A DNA stretch of 64,000 nucleotides from Paenibacillus donghaensis (GTDB lineage Bacteria; Bacillota; Bacilli; Paenibacillales; Paenibacillaceae), in assembly GCF_002192415.1 (NCBI RefSeq), contig NZ_CP021780.1, positions 3,720,001 through 3,784,000 on the forward strand. The letters are read 5' to 3'. Of the stretch, positions 1-8,730 are shown piece by piece. Every line of letters starts with the position of its first letter. Position 1 is the stretch's first letter. Under the pieces are notes generated by a model that searched no databases, was not told the DNA's origin, and worked only from the letters and a program-made list of their open reading frames with translations. The translations under genes and the position numbers were made by a program.

Positions 1-109
1 CAATCATCATCTCATTCATCTGCTCCACACTACCAAACGGACGGGATTCGAAATCAATAATATGCTTATGTCCGAAATGATGATCTGAGCTAAAAAAAAC
101 GTTAGGCAT
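1..109 (-). CDS. Metallophosphoesterase family protein, N-terminal fragment
   Basis: Only the first 36 codons lie in the window; the gene runs off the left edge. The peptide starts MPNVFFSSDHHFGHKHII and continues with RPF and SVEQMNEMM. The D-H-H-F-G-H stretch matches the first metal-binding motif (DxH...GH) of calcineurin-like phosphoesterases, and the RPF...MNE pattern is common in small cytosolic members of this family. A GAGGGGGTG ribosome site sits about 7 nt upstream of the ATG. Substrate unknown. The family call rests on one motif. Confidence 0.7.
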   Translation of the reverse strand, partial: MPNVFFSSDHHFGHKHIIDFESRPFGSVEQMNEMMI

Positions 110-209
110 TGCCAACACCCCCTCATTTCTGTTCTTTGATCTTCTCCCTATGAAAAGGGTTCTGAATTTCCTTTGACAACAAGGATACTCAGAACCGCCT
201 TCCAAACCA

Positions 210-623
210 TTACCTGTTCCAATCCCGCTTCGGGGAACGCTGGTTCACGTCGCTCTGGATCAGCTCCGCAATCGGCGGAGTCTCTTCATTCTCAATCAGC
301 CAGCTGCGCATTTCTTTAATCGCCTCAACTTGTCCATTGCCTTTGTCCCGCCAAGTCAGCAGTTCAATCACTCTAATCACAAGCGCCAGGAGACTGCTGT
401 TGCTGCTAAGCGTCTTCTCTGCACGGATTTTCTGGTACAACGCTTCGTTCTCCCAATCAATCAATATCTCCTCGGCGATAGCCGGCCTCATTACAGTGAA
501 GGTTGTATGGCATTGGGCGCAGCAGACGACTGATAAGGGCTCTCCCCCGAATTCCACTTCGATCTTCTGCTGGCAATTTTGACAGGTAAAGTTTACCTGA
601 ATCTCAAAAGGTTCCTTCTTCAT
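210..623 (-). CDS. Zinc-ribbon protein of unknown function
   Basis: A 137-residue soluble protein starting MKKEPFEIQVNFTC. Residues 14-44 contain two paired cysteine motifs (CQNC, then CCAQC), expected to bind one zinc ion. The rest is helical with no membrane segment and no recognisable enzyme motif. The ATG at 623 is chosen because GAGGAGGG lies 9 nt upstream; a longer frame to 737 has no comparable site. It follows yraN in the same direction after a 120-nt gap. Function not recognised. Confidence 0.7.
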   Translation of the reverse strand: MKKEPFEIQVNFTCQNCQQKIEVEFGGEPLSVVCCAQCHTTFTVMRPAIAEEILIDWENEALYQKIRAEKTLSSNSSLLALVIRVIELLTWRDKGNGQVEAIKEMRSWLIENEETPPIAELIQSDVNQRSPKRDWNR

Positions 624-746
624 TCGGGCAGCCCTCCTCAAGATGACATGCAAAAACTCACACTTATGTTTACCCATTTCTTTAAAGGAATGACCCACAG
701 TAGATGTTCTTATGTAAACAGCTTCTTTTTTGTGCAAAGGCCGTCT

Positions 747-1133
747 TCAAAAAGCCTCACGGATATGGCCCAGCGAGGTTATGCTTAAATCATCATTCAG
801 CAGCACTGTGATCACATCAAACACGACCTCGCGCGCCTCCTGTCCCTTACTGAGGATATAGAGCTGCGCTGTGCGTCGAACCTGCCGGATTTTGCGGCTG
901 TCTACCGATTCGGCGGGTGTACCCTGAAGCAGGCTGCCACCCCGGCTGCGCACCTCAATAATTACTAGCCGGTCTTCATGCTGCGCCACGATGTCCAGTT
1001 CTCCGCTGCGGCAGCGCCAGTTCTGATCCAGAATGACATAACCCAAAGAAGTCAGATAAAGAACCGCTGCCGCTTCGGCAGCCGCTCCTTTCTGCTTGCG
1101 GTTATATCTCTGCGGCGGGACAGGTTCTCTCAT
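747..1133 (-). CDS. YraN family (UPF0102) nuclease-fold protein
   Basis: A 128-residue protein with the UPF0102 signature: a GAAAEAAAVLYLTSLGY helix, then CRSGELDIVA and IIEVRSRGG. The E-L-D and E-V-R pattern is the PD-(D/E)XK nuclease-like core; the activity in vivo is not settled for the family. Length is normal (about 120 residues). The ATG at 1133 overlaps by 4 nt (ATGA) the stop codon that the upstream ylqH would have without its frameshift, which supports both the start and an original coupled operon. Confidence 0.88.
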   Translation of the reverse strand: MREPVPPQRYNRKQKGAAAEAAAVLYLTSLGYVILDQNWRCRSGELDIVAQHEDRLVIIEVRSRGGSLLQGTPAESVDSRKIRQVRRTAQLYILSKGQEAREVVFDVITVLLNDDLSITSLGHIREAF

Positions 1134-1134
1134 G

Positions 1135-1428
1135 TCAGACTTCGCTCCCCGGCCTTGCGGTCGCTCTGATACACAAAGCTGAGAATTTCCGCCACCAGCT
1201 GGTACAGCTCCGGGGGATCTGCTGGTCAAGGTCCAGCTTGGACAGCACCTCAACCAGTGCAGCATCCTCCTGGACGGCAACTCCGTTCTCCCTGGCCTTC
1301 TGGAGGATATTGTCCGCAATCTCGCCTCGCCCCTTGGCTACCACTACCGGCGCATCGCTGCCGGGGGTGTACTTTAGCGCTACTGCTTTTTTAAGGCTCT
1401 GCGGAATCTGCTCTTCCGATTCATTCAT
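1135..1428 (-). CDS. ylqH: FlhB C-terminal-like protein YlqH, frameshifted near its end
   Basis: A stand-alone homologue of the cytoplasmic domain of the flagellar export switch protein FlhB (EscU/YscU/HrcU family). Residues 1-72 are normal (AVALKYTPGSDAPVVVAKGRG...), ending LDLDQQIP. After that the reading frame becomes RSCTSWW..., unlike the family. One extra C in the C-run at 1212-1216 (G-run on the plus strand) would restore PPELYQLVAEILSFVYQ and end at 1130-1132 in an ATGA overlap with yraN. The gene overlaps ylqG by 4 nt upstream. It is either a real mutation or a sequencing error. No transmembrane part is present, as usual for YlqH. Confidence 0.85.
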   Translation of the reverse strand: MNESEEQIPQSLKKAVALKYTPGSDAPVVVAKGRGEIADNILQKARENGVAVQEDAALVEVLSKLDLDQQIPRSCTSWWRKFSALCIRATARPGSEV

Positions 1429-3626
1429 ATGCGGAAATCCACTCCTTGGTAAGAATCAGGAACATAATCCGCCAGCTTGGCCTGAACTGCTCCAGCCGCA
1501 GCTGACAGCTCAGGCAGCGGTTCGGTCCGCAGTCCGGACAGCTGGTAGCCAATCGACTCCACGGCGCTCTTGATCTCCTCGCGCCGCTGCTCCAGCAGCT
1601 CCAGCACCCAGGGTTCATTGTTGTGCAGCTTCAGGTTGACCATCCGGTCTACCACCTGCACATCGACCAGTGTCTGGCCAAGCTGCTTCATGTCCAGATC
1701 AAACCACAGGCGGCAGTTGGCCGCGTCCAGCTCACCTTTGCGCCCCCGTCTGGACTGGATATGCACCGAGGCGGTCTCACGCCCGTCCGGCCCATTCAGC
1801 GGCAGGAACAGGGTCACCTGGGCAAACGGTGCCGTCCGGTCTGTATTCAGCAGCAGCTGCTGGCCTGTCAGCTGCTGCACCAGCTGGCCCGCGGCTTCCT
1901 TCACCGCGGGCGGCACCTCGCTGCTGCCTATCACCTGCAGCAGCACGCCCTTCAGCGTGCCCTCCGCCTCCCCGGCGGCAGGCACGCCCTGCGCCGCGGC
2001 GTTGCCTGCGCCGCGCACCGCCAGCTGCTCGTGCTCCGCACCGAGCAGCTTCAGCACGCGCCCCACCCACGTCTCTGCCGTGGGTGATGGCGCGCCTGCC
2101 GGCTGCTGCACCGCAGCAGCCGGGGCGGGTTCCTGCGGCGAGCTAGCCGCAGGGGTGGGGGCTAGCTGCGGCAGCGTAGCGCGCAGCTCGTGCAGTACGC
2201 CCTGCAGCTTCGCCAGCAGGGCAGCTCCGCCAGGTGCGGCGGCAGCTCTGCCGGCCGCTGTACTTGCAGCAACTTCAGCGTTTCCACCCGCTAAACCAGC
2301 TCTCGATCCGGCTTCAGCAGCTCCGCCTGCCACAACTTTTGCTCCCGCCTCTGCGTTTCTACCTGCCAAACCAGCTCTCGATCCGGCTTCAGCAGCTCCG
2401 CCTACTGCTGCTCTTGCCCCTGCCTCAGCGTTTCCACCTGCCAAGGCAGCTCTCGATCCGGCTTCAGCAGCTCCGCCTACTGCAGCTCTTGCCCCTGCCT
2501 CAGCGTTTCCACGTGCCAAGGCAGCTCTCGACCCGGCTTCAGCTTCGCCGCCTTCTTCAGCACTTCCTCCTGCCTGAGCATTGCCACCTGCTGGCGCTGC
2601 TCTCGATCCGGCTTCAGCATCCCCGCTGGCTAACGCAGCACTTGCATTTGCTCCTGCCCCAGTTCTTGCCCCGGCTTCAGCATCTCTGCCAGCTAACGTA
2701 GCTTCGCCTGGCACACCAGTTGCCTTTGCTCCCACAGTGTCATCAGCTGTCTGAGCTCCCAAGCTTCCCGCTCTTACACCCTCAGGATTAGCTGCTTCTC
2801 CGGCTCTTGCAGCAGCAAGGCCTTTCGCTGCAGCCGCATCTTCGCCTGCGTCGGCAGACGAAGGTGTGGCTGCCGTTGCTTGTCCGCTGCGTACTGCCGC
2901 AGTATCGCCTTCCTCACCGGACACATTACCCGTTGAGATCGCACCTGCCACACCTTCTGCAACGGCTGTCGATGCTGCAGGTTTGCCTCCAGCACCACTA
3001 TTGGCAGCAGGTCCAGGGGACTCCTCCATCTGTGCTGTCCACAGTGTCAGCTGCTCCTCCAGCGTACTCAGCAGCTGATGCAGCTGTGGGCCAAACACCG
3101 CCTGCTGCAGCCCCTTCACACTTTCCGCAGTTACAGGCAGACCTCTCTTCACGGAGATAACGGCTGCTTCCAGCCATTGCGCTGCCGGAACTCCGGGCGG
3201 CTTGGCATTCATCACCGCATCCAGCTTCGCTGCCGTTTCCGGGGTCAGTGCCACACCCGCTGACTGCATGGCTTGCACGATCTCACGCCCGGCCTTGGAA
3301 TTCGCCAGACCCAGCTTTTCCAGCGCCTCTCCCATACTCTGGGGAGAGAGCATGGCCGCTTCGCCGAGGGAGACCGGCTTCAAGACAGGCAATCCGCTTT
3401 CTCCTGGCGGTGCTACCTGCAGATTCAGGGTTTGACCCGGCTGCAAAGGCGTTTCCAATTCCGCCCGTACAGATGTGCCCTGAATCTGAACTACCGCTTC
3501 CTTGCCGGTTTCTGAAACACTCAGTACCACACCGCGCACGATCTGGCCTTCCTTCAACTCTACAGACTTAGCTTCTCCTGGCTTGCTTTCGCCAAGCAGC
3601 CCGCGAATCATTGAACCGATATTCAT
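1425..3626 (-). CDS. ylqG: YlqG-like protein with FliK/hook-length-control C-terminal domain
   Basis: A 733-residue protein beginning MNIGSMIRGLLGESKPGEAK. The N-terminal 120 residues are a charged domain with a LKEGQIVRGVVLSV core. The middle (about 230-480) is low-complexity Ala/Gly with 25-residue repeats. The C-terminal part (about 590-700; LFLPLNGPDGRETASVHIQS through LKLHNNEPWVLELL) resembles the Flg_hook domain of FliK. In Bacillus ylqG and ylqH are adjacent, as here; both resemble parts of the flagellar specificity switch but lie outside the flagellar cluster. Start 3626 has GGAGG 10 nt upstream; an in-frame ATG at 3647 is the alternative. Exact role unknown. Confidence 0.8.
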   Translation of the reverse strand: MNIGSMIRGLLGESKPGEAKSVELKEGQIVRGVVLSVSETGKEAVVQIQGTSVRAELETPLQPGQTLNLQVAPPGESGLPVLKPVSLGEAAMLSPQSMGEALEKLGLANSKAGREIVQAMQSAGVALTPETAAKLDAVMNAKPPGVPAAQWLEAAVISVKRGLPVTAESVKGLQQAVFGPQLHQLLSTLEEQLTLWTAQMEESPGPAANSGAGGKPAASTAVAEGVAGAISTGNVSGEEGDTAAVRSGQATAATPSSADAGEDAAAAKGLAAARAGEAANPEGVRAGSLGAQTADDTVGAKATGVPGEATLAGRDAEAGARTGAGANASAALASGDAEAGSRAAPAGGNAQAGGSAEEGGEAEAGSRAALARGNAEAGARAAVGGAAEAGSRAALAGGNAEAGARAAVGGAAEAGSRAGLAGRNAEAGAKVVAGGAAEAGSRAGLAGGNAEVAASTAAGRAAAAPGGAALLAKLQGVLHELRATLPQLAPTPAASSPQEPAPAAAVQQPAGAPSPTAETWVGRVLKLLGAEHEQLAVRGAGNAAAQGVPAAGEAEGTLKGVLLQVIGSSEVPPAVKEAAGQLVQQLTGQQLLLNTDRTAPFAQVTLFLPLNGPDGRETASVHIQSRRGRKGELDAANCRLWFDLDMKQLGQTLVDVQVVDRMVNLKLHNNEPWVLELLEQRREEIKSAVESIGYQLSGLRTEPLPELSAAAGAVQAKLADYVPDSYQGVDFRI
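2230..2640 (-). repeat. 75-bp tandem repeats inside ylqG
   Basis: On the plus strand the marker TCTCGATCCGGCTTCAGCA recurs at 2301, 2376, 2451, 2526 (one change) and 2601, an exact 75-bp period. Each unit encodes 25 residues of the kind AEAGSRAALAGGNAEAGA. Degenerate partial copies flank the array. The period is a multiple of three, so gain or loss of a unit keeps the frame. Confidence 0.9.
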
Positions 3627-3701
3627 AACCCTACCGCCTCCCTCCATGTTGTCTCTTCCTACTATATCGGTATTCCTACCGCTTTTATAAGCATTCCGCC
3701 C

Positions 3702-4343
3702 CTAAAAGAGCGTCTGCTGTTCGGCCAGAATCCTTCCCAAGAAGCTGCGCCGGTGCATCGGAGTGGGACCCAGAGAGGTTATCTGCTCGCGGTGCAGCTT
3801 GGTTGCGTAGCCTTTATGTATGGCAATCCCGTAGTCCGGGTATAATTCCTCCCATGCCCCTTCGCATAAGCGGTCGCGCGTCACTTTAGCCACGATAGAA
3901 GCCGCAGCAATGGACTGGCTGTTGGCATCACCTTTAATAATCGCCCGCTGCGGCAGCGGAATATCCACTTTCTCGGCATCCACCAGAATATAGTCCGGCT
4001 GATCAGAGAGTCCTTCTATAGCAATCTTCATTGCCAGCCGTGATGCCTGTTTGATATTAATATCGTCGATCACATTCGAATCCACCTGCCCGATGCCCAC
4101 AGCGAGCGCCTGCTCCAGAATGAGCTCATATAAGGCATCCCGCTTCTTGGCGCTAAGCTTCTTGGAATCATCCACGCCTTCAATAATAAGCCCTTCGGGC
4201 AGAATTACCGCTGCTGCAATCACATCTCCGAACAGGCAGCCTCTGCCGACCTCATCTACACCTGCTATACGGCAGTAAGCTTGCTCCCAACACTCTTTTT
4301 CATACAACAACATATCCACTGTACTCAATTCTTCCACCACCAT
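3702..4343 (-). CDS. rnhB: Ribonuclease HII
   Basis: A 213-residue enzyme that cuts the RNA strand of RNA-DNA hybrids and removes misincorporated ribonucleotides. The family signature GVDEVGRG gives catalytic D30 and E31; the other metal-binding acids are D122 (ILVDAEKV) and D156 (KVTRDR). GDANSQSIAAASIVAKV is also diagnostic. Its place between rbgA and ylqG is the conserved Firmicute order. The terminator at 4750-4780 separates it from rbgA, so it probably has its own promoter in the 470-nt gap upstream. The ribosome site is weak (GTGGAT); an in-frame ATG 10 codons downstream is possible. Confidence 0.96.
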   Translation of the reverse strand: MVVEELSTVDMLLYEKECWEQAYCRIAGVDEVGRGCLFGDVIAAAVILPEGLIIEGVDDSKKLSAKKRDALYELILEQALAVGIGQVDSNVIDDINIKQASRLAMKIAIEGLSDQPDYILVDAEKVDIPLPQRAIIKGDANSQSIAAASIVAKVTRDRLCEGAWEELYPDYGIAIHKGYATKLHREQITSLGPTPMHRRSFLGRILAEQQTLF

Positions 4344-4815
4344 TATGATTTATCCACAATCCTGTACATGCCAGCACCATAGCTCGGCTTGCCACGGCAT
4401 CCGTCTTAATACTTATACTATTTCTGTGAAAAAAGTTCCGCAAGCTAACAAGAATTAGCTATATCTTAATGCAAGACACTCAGTTAACATCAGGCAGCTA
4501 TGAACAGCGGCTAACCAAAGTAGGCTTAAGGATATAAGTGTATTACGTACATTTAAATTCGCAGATTTGACGCTTCCTCGGCATATAACTGTATTTCATA
4601 CATTTAAAATCACCCACTTCAGCATATAGCCTCATTTCAGCTAATAATAGCTGCACCAAATACACTTAAATTCATTTGTGCCGGTGTTCTGCCCGAAATA
4701 GCTGCACGAAATACAGCTAGCCGCCGCACCAGTTCCATTCAGCCAGCACAAAAAAAGCCGCCCCAACCCTCGGGACGGCTCCAGCAGCTCTATATGGCTT
4801 CCGCTCTGCTACTGT
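4344..4815. other. 472-nt intergenic region with degenerate repeats
   Basis: No gene is visible between rnhB and rbgA. Four related A/T-rich stretches built on a TGTATTTCGTACATTTAAA-like theme occur at about 4538-4560, 4589-4614, 4650-4673 and 4699-4720, the last two on the opposite strand sense. They look like a small intergenic repeat family. The right end holds the rbgA terminator. A promoter for the rnhB operon should lie here but none stands out. Confidence 0.5.
4750..4780 (-). terminator. Intrinsic terminator of the rplS-lepB-rbgA side
   Basis: On the minus strand AGCCGTCCC and GGGGCGGCT form a stem with one G-U pair around a GAGGGTT loop, followed by seven T. It lies 36 nt after the rbgA stop. 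Confidence 0.85.
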
Positions 4816-5676
4816 TTATGGCGTTTCCAGTGTAAAACGGCCCAGCTTGCCGGCGCGCAGCTCATGCAGCAGTACACGGGAGGCCTTCTCCAGATCGACC
4901 CGGCCGCCGCTGATCAGGCAGCCGCGTTTACGACCTACCGCTTCCATCACCGCTACGATCTCGTCGGGATTCTCCAGATCCTCAGGCAGCTTCTCAATCC
5001 CGAAGCGCTCCTGGAATCTGGAGCCGTAATCCTTGACCAGATATTTCACAGCATAGAAGGCAATTTCTTCAATGTTCAGGATTTCTTCCTTGATGGCTCC
5101 GGTTACCGCCAGCCGGTAGCCCACCTCTTGGTCCTCAAACCTCGGCCAGAGAATCCCTGGTGTGTCCAGAAGCTCAAGGTTGCCGCCGGTTTTGATCCAT
5201 TGCTGGCCTTTGGTTACACCCGGGCGGTCGCCTACAGCCGCAATATGCCTGCCGGCCATCTTGTTAATCAGTGTAGACTTGCCAACGTTCGGAATTCCGA
5301 CGATGAGTGCGCGCATCGCACGCGGATTCATGCCTCTGGCAATTTGGCGGTCAATCTTCTCCTTCAGCAGCATCTTGACCTGCTCGGGAATTTCCTTCAC
5401 TCCGGTACCCGTCGATGCATCCGCAGGATGGGCAAGATGACCCTCTGCCTTGAAATAAGCCAACCACTTCCGTGTAGCCTCCGGATCGGCCAGATCCGCT
5501 TTATTCAGCAATATCAGCCTTGGCTTGTCCCGCAAAATATCGTCAATCATCGGATTGCGGCTGGAAAGCGGAAGACGGGCATCGAGCAATTCAATTACAA
5601 CATCTATCAGCTTAAGCTTGGCCTCGATCTGCCGCCTTGCCTTCGTCATATGACCAGGAAACCATTGAATGGCCAT
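4816..5676 (-). CDS. rbgA: Ribosome biogenesis GTPase RbgA (YlqF)
   Basis: A 287-residue circularly permuted GTPase needed for late assembly of the 50S subunit. The motif order is permuted: G4 NKAD at 58-61 comes before G1 GIPNVGKST (127-135) and G3 DTPG (171-174). The N-terminus [15 protein letters not shown] matches the family, and the C-terminal helical domain contacts rRNA. ATG 5676 is preceded by AGGAGG with 8-nt spacing; an in-frame GTG at 5685 abuts that site and is unlikely. It lies downstream of lepB and rplS, as in many Firmicutes. Confidence 0.97.
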   Translation of the reverse strand: MAIQWFPGHMTKARRQIEAKLKLIDVVIELLDARLPLSSRNPMIDDILRDKPRLILLNKADLADPEATRKWLAYFKAEGHLAHPADASTGTGVKEIPEQVKMLLKEKIDRQIARGMNPRAMRALIVGIPNVGKSTLINKMAGRHIAAVGDRPGVTKGQQWIKTGGNLELLDTPGILWPRFEDQEVGYRLAVTGAIKEEILNIEEIAFYAVKYLVKDYGSRFQERFGIEKLPEDLENPDEIVAVMEAVGRKRGCLISGGRVDLEKASRVLLHELRAGKLGRFTLETP

Positions 5677-5714
5677 TGCCGTCACCTCCTTTGACTTCGT
5701 TCTGCTTGTTATTG

Positions 5715-6335
5715 TTAGTGATTAATAAAAGAAATATCCTTCACCGGCCAGAAGATCAGATCCGCACGGCCGACAATATCATCCAGCGGCACATAGCCGA
5801 TCATCCGGCTGTCTGTACTGTCTGAACGGTTATCTCCCATTACAAAGACGTGACCCTCCGGCACTGTGCCGTCGGTGAAATCTTCATTGGGGAAATTCTT
5901 GTTGTTGTATAATGTACCGTTGCTGCGCGCAGCATCAAGTTCATCCTGTATATAGGTCTCGTCTACAGTCTGCCCATTTACAGTTACGACATCACCTTCC
6001 ACCTTCACGGTATCCCCGGCAACGCCGATTACCCGCTTGATGAAATCCCGGCCCTCTGATGGCACATGGAATACCACGACCTCGCCACGCTGCGGCGATC
6101 TGATGTCATACAGGATTTCGTTCACAATGACCCGCTCACCTGTATGAAAATTTGGTTTCATGGAAGATCCATCTACGATAAAAGGTTTAAACAACAGCCA
6201 GCGGATCAGCACAACCAGTACTAATGCAATGGCTATAGCCTTGATCCATTCCAGCACTTCATTCTTCTGCTTACGAGGGTTCTTCCCGCTTGACTCTACA
6301 GTCTCACCGGTTCCCTGCGGCAAATCCTGCTGCAT
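5715..6335 (-). CDS. lepB: Type I signal peptidase
   Basis: A 206-residue membrane enzyme that removes signal peptides from exported proteins. A cytoplasmic tail is followed by one transmembrane segment (about 31-48), then box B GSSMKP with the nucleophile S58, and K100 in [11 protein letters not shown] as general base, then [17 protein letters not shown]. The Ser/Lys pair and single N-terminal anchor fit the Gram-positive Sip type. ATG 6335 has AGGACGGTGG upstream. A hairpin near 6394-6424 on the minus strand, followed by five T, precedes the gene and could limit read-through from rplS. Confidence 0.96.
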   Translation of the reverse strand: MQQDLPQGTGETVESSGKNPRKQKNEVLEWIKAIAIALVLVVLIRWLLFKPFIVDGSSMKPNFHTGERVIVNEILYDIRSPQRGEVVVFHVPSEGRDFIKRVIGVAGDTVKVEGDVVTVNGQTVDETYIQDELDAARSNGTLYNNKNFPNEDFTDGTVPEGHVFVMGDNRSDSTDSRMIGYVPLDDIVGRADLIFWPVKDISFINH

Positions 6336-6511
6336 AATCCACCGTCCTATCTTTAGGGTACTTGTACCAAAACATACAAAAAAACTCCTGCCAAAAACCC
6401 TCCTCAGATACTCCTTCAGGAGGCCTTTTCGGAGAAGCCGTTCCCCAGTGCTATATATATGTATGTTGCATTGTGTTCTGTTTTTGGGAAACACCTTACC
6501 AGAAGGTGTCT

Positions 6512-6548
6512 AATGATAAAACGAAAGGGGCTTGAACTCAAGCCCCTT
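6512..6548 (-). terminator. Intrinsic terminator of rplS
   Basis: AAGGGGCTTGA and TCAAGCCCCTT form a perfect 11-bp stem with a 2-nt loop (6525-6548). On the minus strand it is followed by TTCGTTTTATC. It lies just after the rplS stop. Confidence 0.8.
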
Positions 6549-6563
6549 CCCTTTGCCACAATT

Positions 6564-6908
6564 CTAGCGGCGGATTTCTTTAATTCTTGCTGCTTTACCG
6601 CGCAGTTCACGAAGGTAATAAAGTTTAGCACGACGGACTTTACCGCGGCGAGTCACTTCAATCTTCTCAAGTTTAGGCGAGTTGATTGGGAAAGTTCTTT
6701 CCACACCAACACCGTAAGAGATTTTACGAACCGTAAAAGTCTCACCGATTCCACCGCCGCGACGTTTGATTACAACGCCTTCGAACAACTGGATACGCTC
6801 ACGAGTTCCCTCGATAACTTTTACATGCACTTTCAAAGTGTCACCCGGGCGAAAACTCGGGATATCTTTGCGAAGCTGCTCTTGTGTAATTTCTTGTAGG
6901 ATATTCAT
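6564..6908 (-). CDS. rplS: 50S ribosomal protein L19
   Basis: A 114-residue ribosomal protein at the 30S-50S interface. The sequence [30 protein letters not shown] and the C-terminal [20 protein letters not shown] are diagnostic. AAGGAGG lies 10 nt upstream of ATG 6908. In Bacillus it directly follows trmD; here an accessory region of about 9 kb lies between them, so rplS must have its own promoter. Confidence 0.98.
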   Translation of the reverse strand: MNILQEITQEQLRKDIPSFRPGDTLKVHVKVIEGTRERIQLFEGVVIKRRGGGIGETFTVRKISYGVGVERTFPINSPKLEKIEVTRRGKVRRAKLYYLRELRGKAARIKEIRR

Positions 6909-7000
6909 TAGGGACTTCCTCCTTCCGTACAGGTGTTCTTGCCTCTTCCGGAGAGAACCATGCTCTCCATCATTATCCGCAGAGGACCACCGTATTCCAC
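6909..7000 (-). ncRNA. Possible L19 leader (rplS 5' UTR)
   Basis: The rplS leader contains a hairpin with arms GGAGAG and CTCTCC (6950-6968) shortly before the ribosome site. L19 autoregulatory leaders are known in low-GC Firmicutes. I cannot confirm the consensus by eye, so this is a placement guess based on gene context and one stem. Confidence 0.35.
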
Positions 7001-7054
7001 ACAACAGAAATAATAATACCATAACTAACGGGCTTATACAACTTTTTTTGCGGA

Positions 7055-7339
7055 TCAGAGCGGGAGCATATCCCGCTTCTTGGCTTTGGTCTGGCAATCC
7101 TTGCATAAACCAACTACCGTCCCATTATCCTGGGCATAAAAAATTAGTTTGCCGTTCTTTTTTTTGCAGGAGGAGCAGGGCTGTATCTCAGAAATTTGCT
7201 TGGCCTTGCGGTGACTCTCCATTGAGATCACATTGTTTGTGCGTGCTTTGCTGCTGCCGGGCTCATCCACTCTACGGGTGCGGGTCATCACATAAAAAAT
7301 AACCAGTACCCCCAACACGATCAATGCTGCATACAGCAT
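7055..7339 (-). CDS. Small membrane-anchored zinc-ribbon protein
   Basis: A 94-residue protein with an N-terminal membrane helix (about 2-19, [17 protein letters not shown]), a basic linker, and a C-terminal domain with two cysteine pairs (PCSSCKKKN and LCKDCQ) suited to zinc. The charge pattern predicts a cytoplasmic C-terminal domain. GGAGG lies 9 nt before the ATG. Not assigned to a family I recognise. Confidence 0.7.
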   Translation of the reverse strand: MLYAALIVLGVLVIFYVMTRTRRVDEPGSSKARTNNVISMESHRKAKQISEIQPCSSCKKKNGKLIFYAQDNGTVVGLCKDCQTKAKKRDMLPL

Positions 7340-7675
7340 TCGGCTTCCTCCACTCCTCTAAATTGCCTTATTACAATAGATAGACCGCCCAATATTCAGT
7401 TCAAAGGCGTGTCTCTACTTACTCTTCCGTACATGGACTGGCAGCCTGCAGCTGGATGTGTGCAGCACTGCTTATGCTACCTTTATTTTAGCACAACCGG
7501 AAATCGAAATGTAGTGGCGCCGGAGTAGGAACTGGCCTTAGGTCCAGGTAGCGAACCCGTCCCCAGCCTCTTTTTCAATTTTTTCCCACCGTATATAATT
7601 TATTTATACATAAACAGCAAACATGAAGCAACATTGAATTACCCATACAGAAATAATTAGGAGGGTCTATTCCAT
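7340..7675. promoter_or_regulatory. Divergent intergenic region with rightward promoter
   Basis: No gene is seen in this 336-nt gap between two divergent genes. A perfect -10 TATAAT at 7594-7599, with a poor -35 (TTTTTC, 7571-7576) at 17 nt, faces the lipoprotein gene at 7676. The leftward promoter for the zinc-ribbon gene is unclear; TTGAAC-16-TATCTA near 7380-7405 is a weak candidate. Confidence 0.5.
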
Positions 7676-8635
7676 ATGAACAAAAAACTCACCCCACTGC
7701 TAGCAGCTGCTACAGTCATGTCCATGATCATGCTAGCCGGCTGCACGGAGCTGCCCGGCAAAACCAACACTGCGGAGAACAGCGAATACGCTGCTTCCGA
7801 AGACGGTAAACAAACCTTAAAAGAAGCGGTAAATCAGGAGATTGCCGAGGTAGCCGATCTTGTAAATAAAGGTGTAGAAACAGCTGCCGGCAAAGTGACG
7901 GATAAGGTAGTTAAAGTCATGTCAGAGGAAGGTATTAGCCAAGAGCTATCGGCTTCCCAGAAGATCGGCGACGCTTCGGTGCTAGAAATGAATAATGCCG
8001 TTGGAACTATCGCGGTCAGCAGTACCCAAGGTGATACCATTTCTGTAAATGCCAGCCTGCTAATGCATAACAGCTCATCACATGAAGCGAACATTGAGGA
8101 TATTCTTGAGAATGCTGTGATCTCACTGGAAACAGAGGGCAATACACTGGAGGTATCCACCCGCTCCAAAGACAAACCCAATCAGGATTTATGGCACTGG
8201 GCGCAAAAAAAATACGGCTACTCCGAATTCAAGATCAGCTATGACATTCAAATTCCGGAAAGCATGAACACGTTCAAAATCACAAATGATGTGGGCAATA
8301 TTGAGCTTAGCGATCTGGATGGCACTTATACAATCGTCAGCAACGTAGGTAGCATCACTCTCAATTCCGCTCAGATTATGGGCAAATCTACTGTGAAGTC
8401 CGATACAGGCAGTATTGATCTGGATATCACAGCCATGGATGCAAGCAGCAGTCTCAAGGCCGAAAGTGATGTTGGCCGGATTAACGCTATGCTTGAGTCC
8501 AGTCTGAAATATGACCTGTCGGCCAACAGTGATATTGGAAAAATCACTGGCGCCAAGAAAGGCAACAGCCAGATTAACGGAGGCGGACCGCTGATTGATC
8601 TATCTACAGACATTGGTTCAATCACTGTTGAGTGA
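7676..8635 (+). CDS. Lipoprotein with DUF4097-like beta-repeat domain
   Basis: A 319-residue lipoprotein. The signal peptide ends in the lipobox LAGC, with lipidated cysteine C23. The first 90 mature residues are charged and helical. From about residue 95 the protein is built of short beta repeats (ITNDVGNIELSDLDG, IVSNVGSITLNS, KSDTGSIDLDI, ESDVGRINAML, NSDIGKITG, STDIGSITVE) typical of DUF4097 beta-helix-like domains. Usually linked to cell-envelope stress sensing or adhesion, but unproven. GGAGGG precedes the ATG; a strong terminator follows. Confidence 0.8.
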   Translation: MNKKLTPLLAAATVMSMIMLAGCTELPGKTNTAENSEYAASEDGKQTLKEAVNQEIAEVADLVNKGVETAAGKVTDKVVKVMSEEGISQELSASQKIGDASVLEMNNAVGTIAVSSTQGDTISVNASLLMHNSSSHEANIEDILENAVISLETEGNTLEVSTRSKDKPNQDLWHWAQKKYGYSEFKISYDIQIPESMNTFKITNDVGNIELSDLDGTYTIVSNVGSITLNSAQIMGKSTVKSDTGSIDLDITAMDASSSLKAESDVGRINAMLESSLKYDLSANSDIGKITGAKKGNSQINGGGPLIDLSTDIGSITVE

Positions 8636-8657
8636 TTTCCAGTCTTATATTTGCACA

Positions 8658-8706
8658 AAGGGTGCTCCAGAGCCGGATTAACGGCTGTTGGAGCACCCTT
8701 TTTTTT
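8658..8706 (+). terminator. Intrinsic terminator of the DUF4097-like lipoprotein gene
   Basis: AAGGGTGCTCCA pairs with TGGAGCACCCTT, with a second inner stem AGCCG/CGGCT, followed by eight T. It lies 20 nt after the stop. Confidence 0.92.
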
Positions 8707-8730
8707 GCTAATGAGGCAGCTCTACTGAGT

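Noticed and set aside
1570..2701. Several long frames on the plus strand over ylqG
   Set aside because: They arise from the GC-rich repeat region of ylqG read on the other strand; composition is Pro/Ser/Arg or Leu/Gln biased and no ribosome sites are present.
8371..8658. Frames antisense to the DUF4097-like lipoprotein
   Set aside because: They follow the codon pattern of the lipoprotein gene and carry no ribosome sites.
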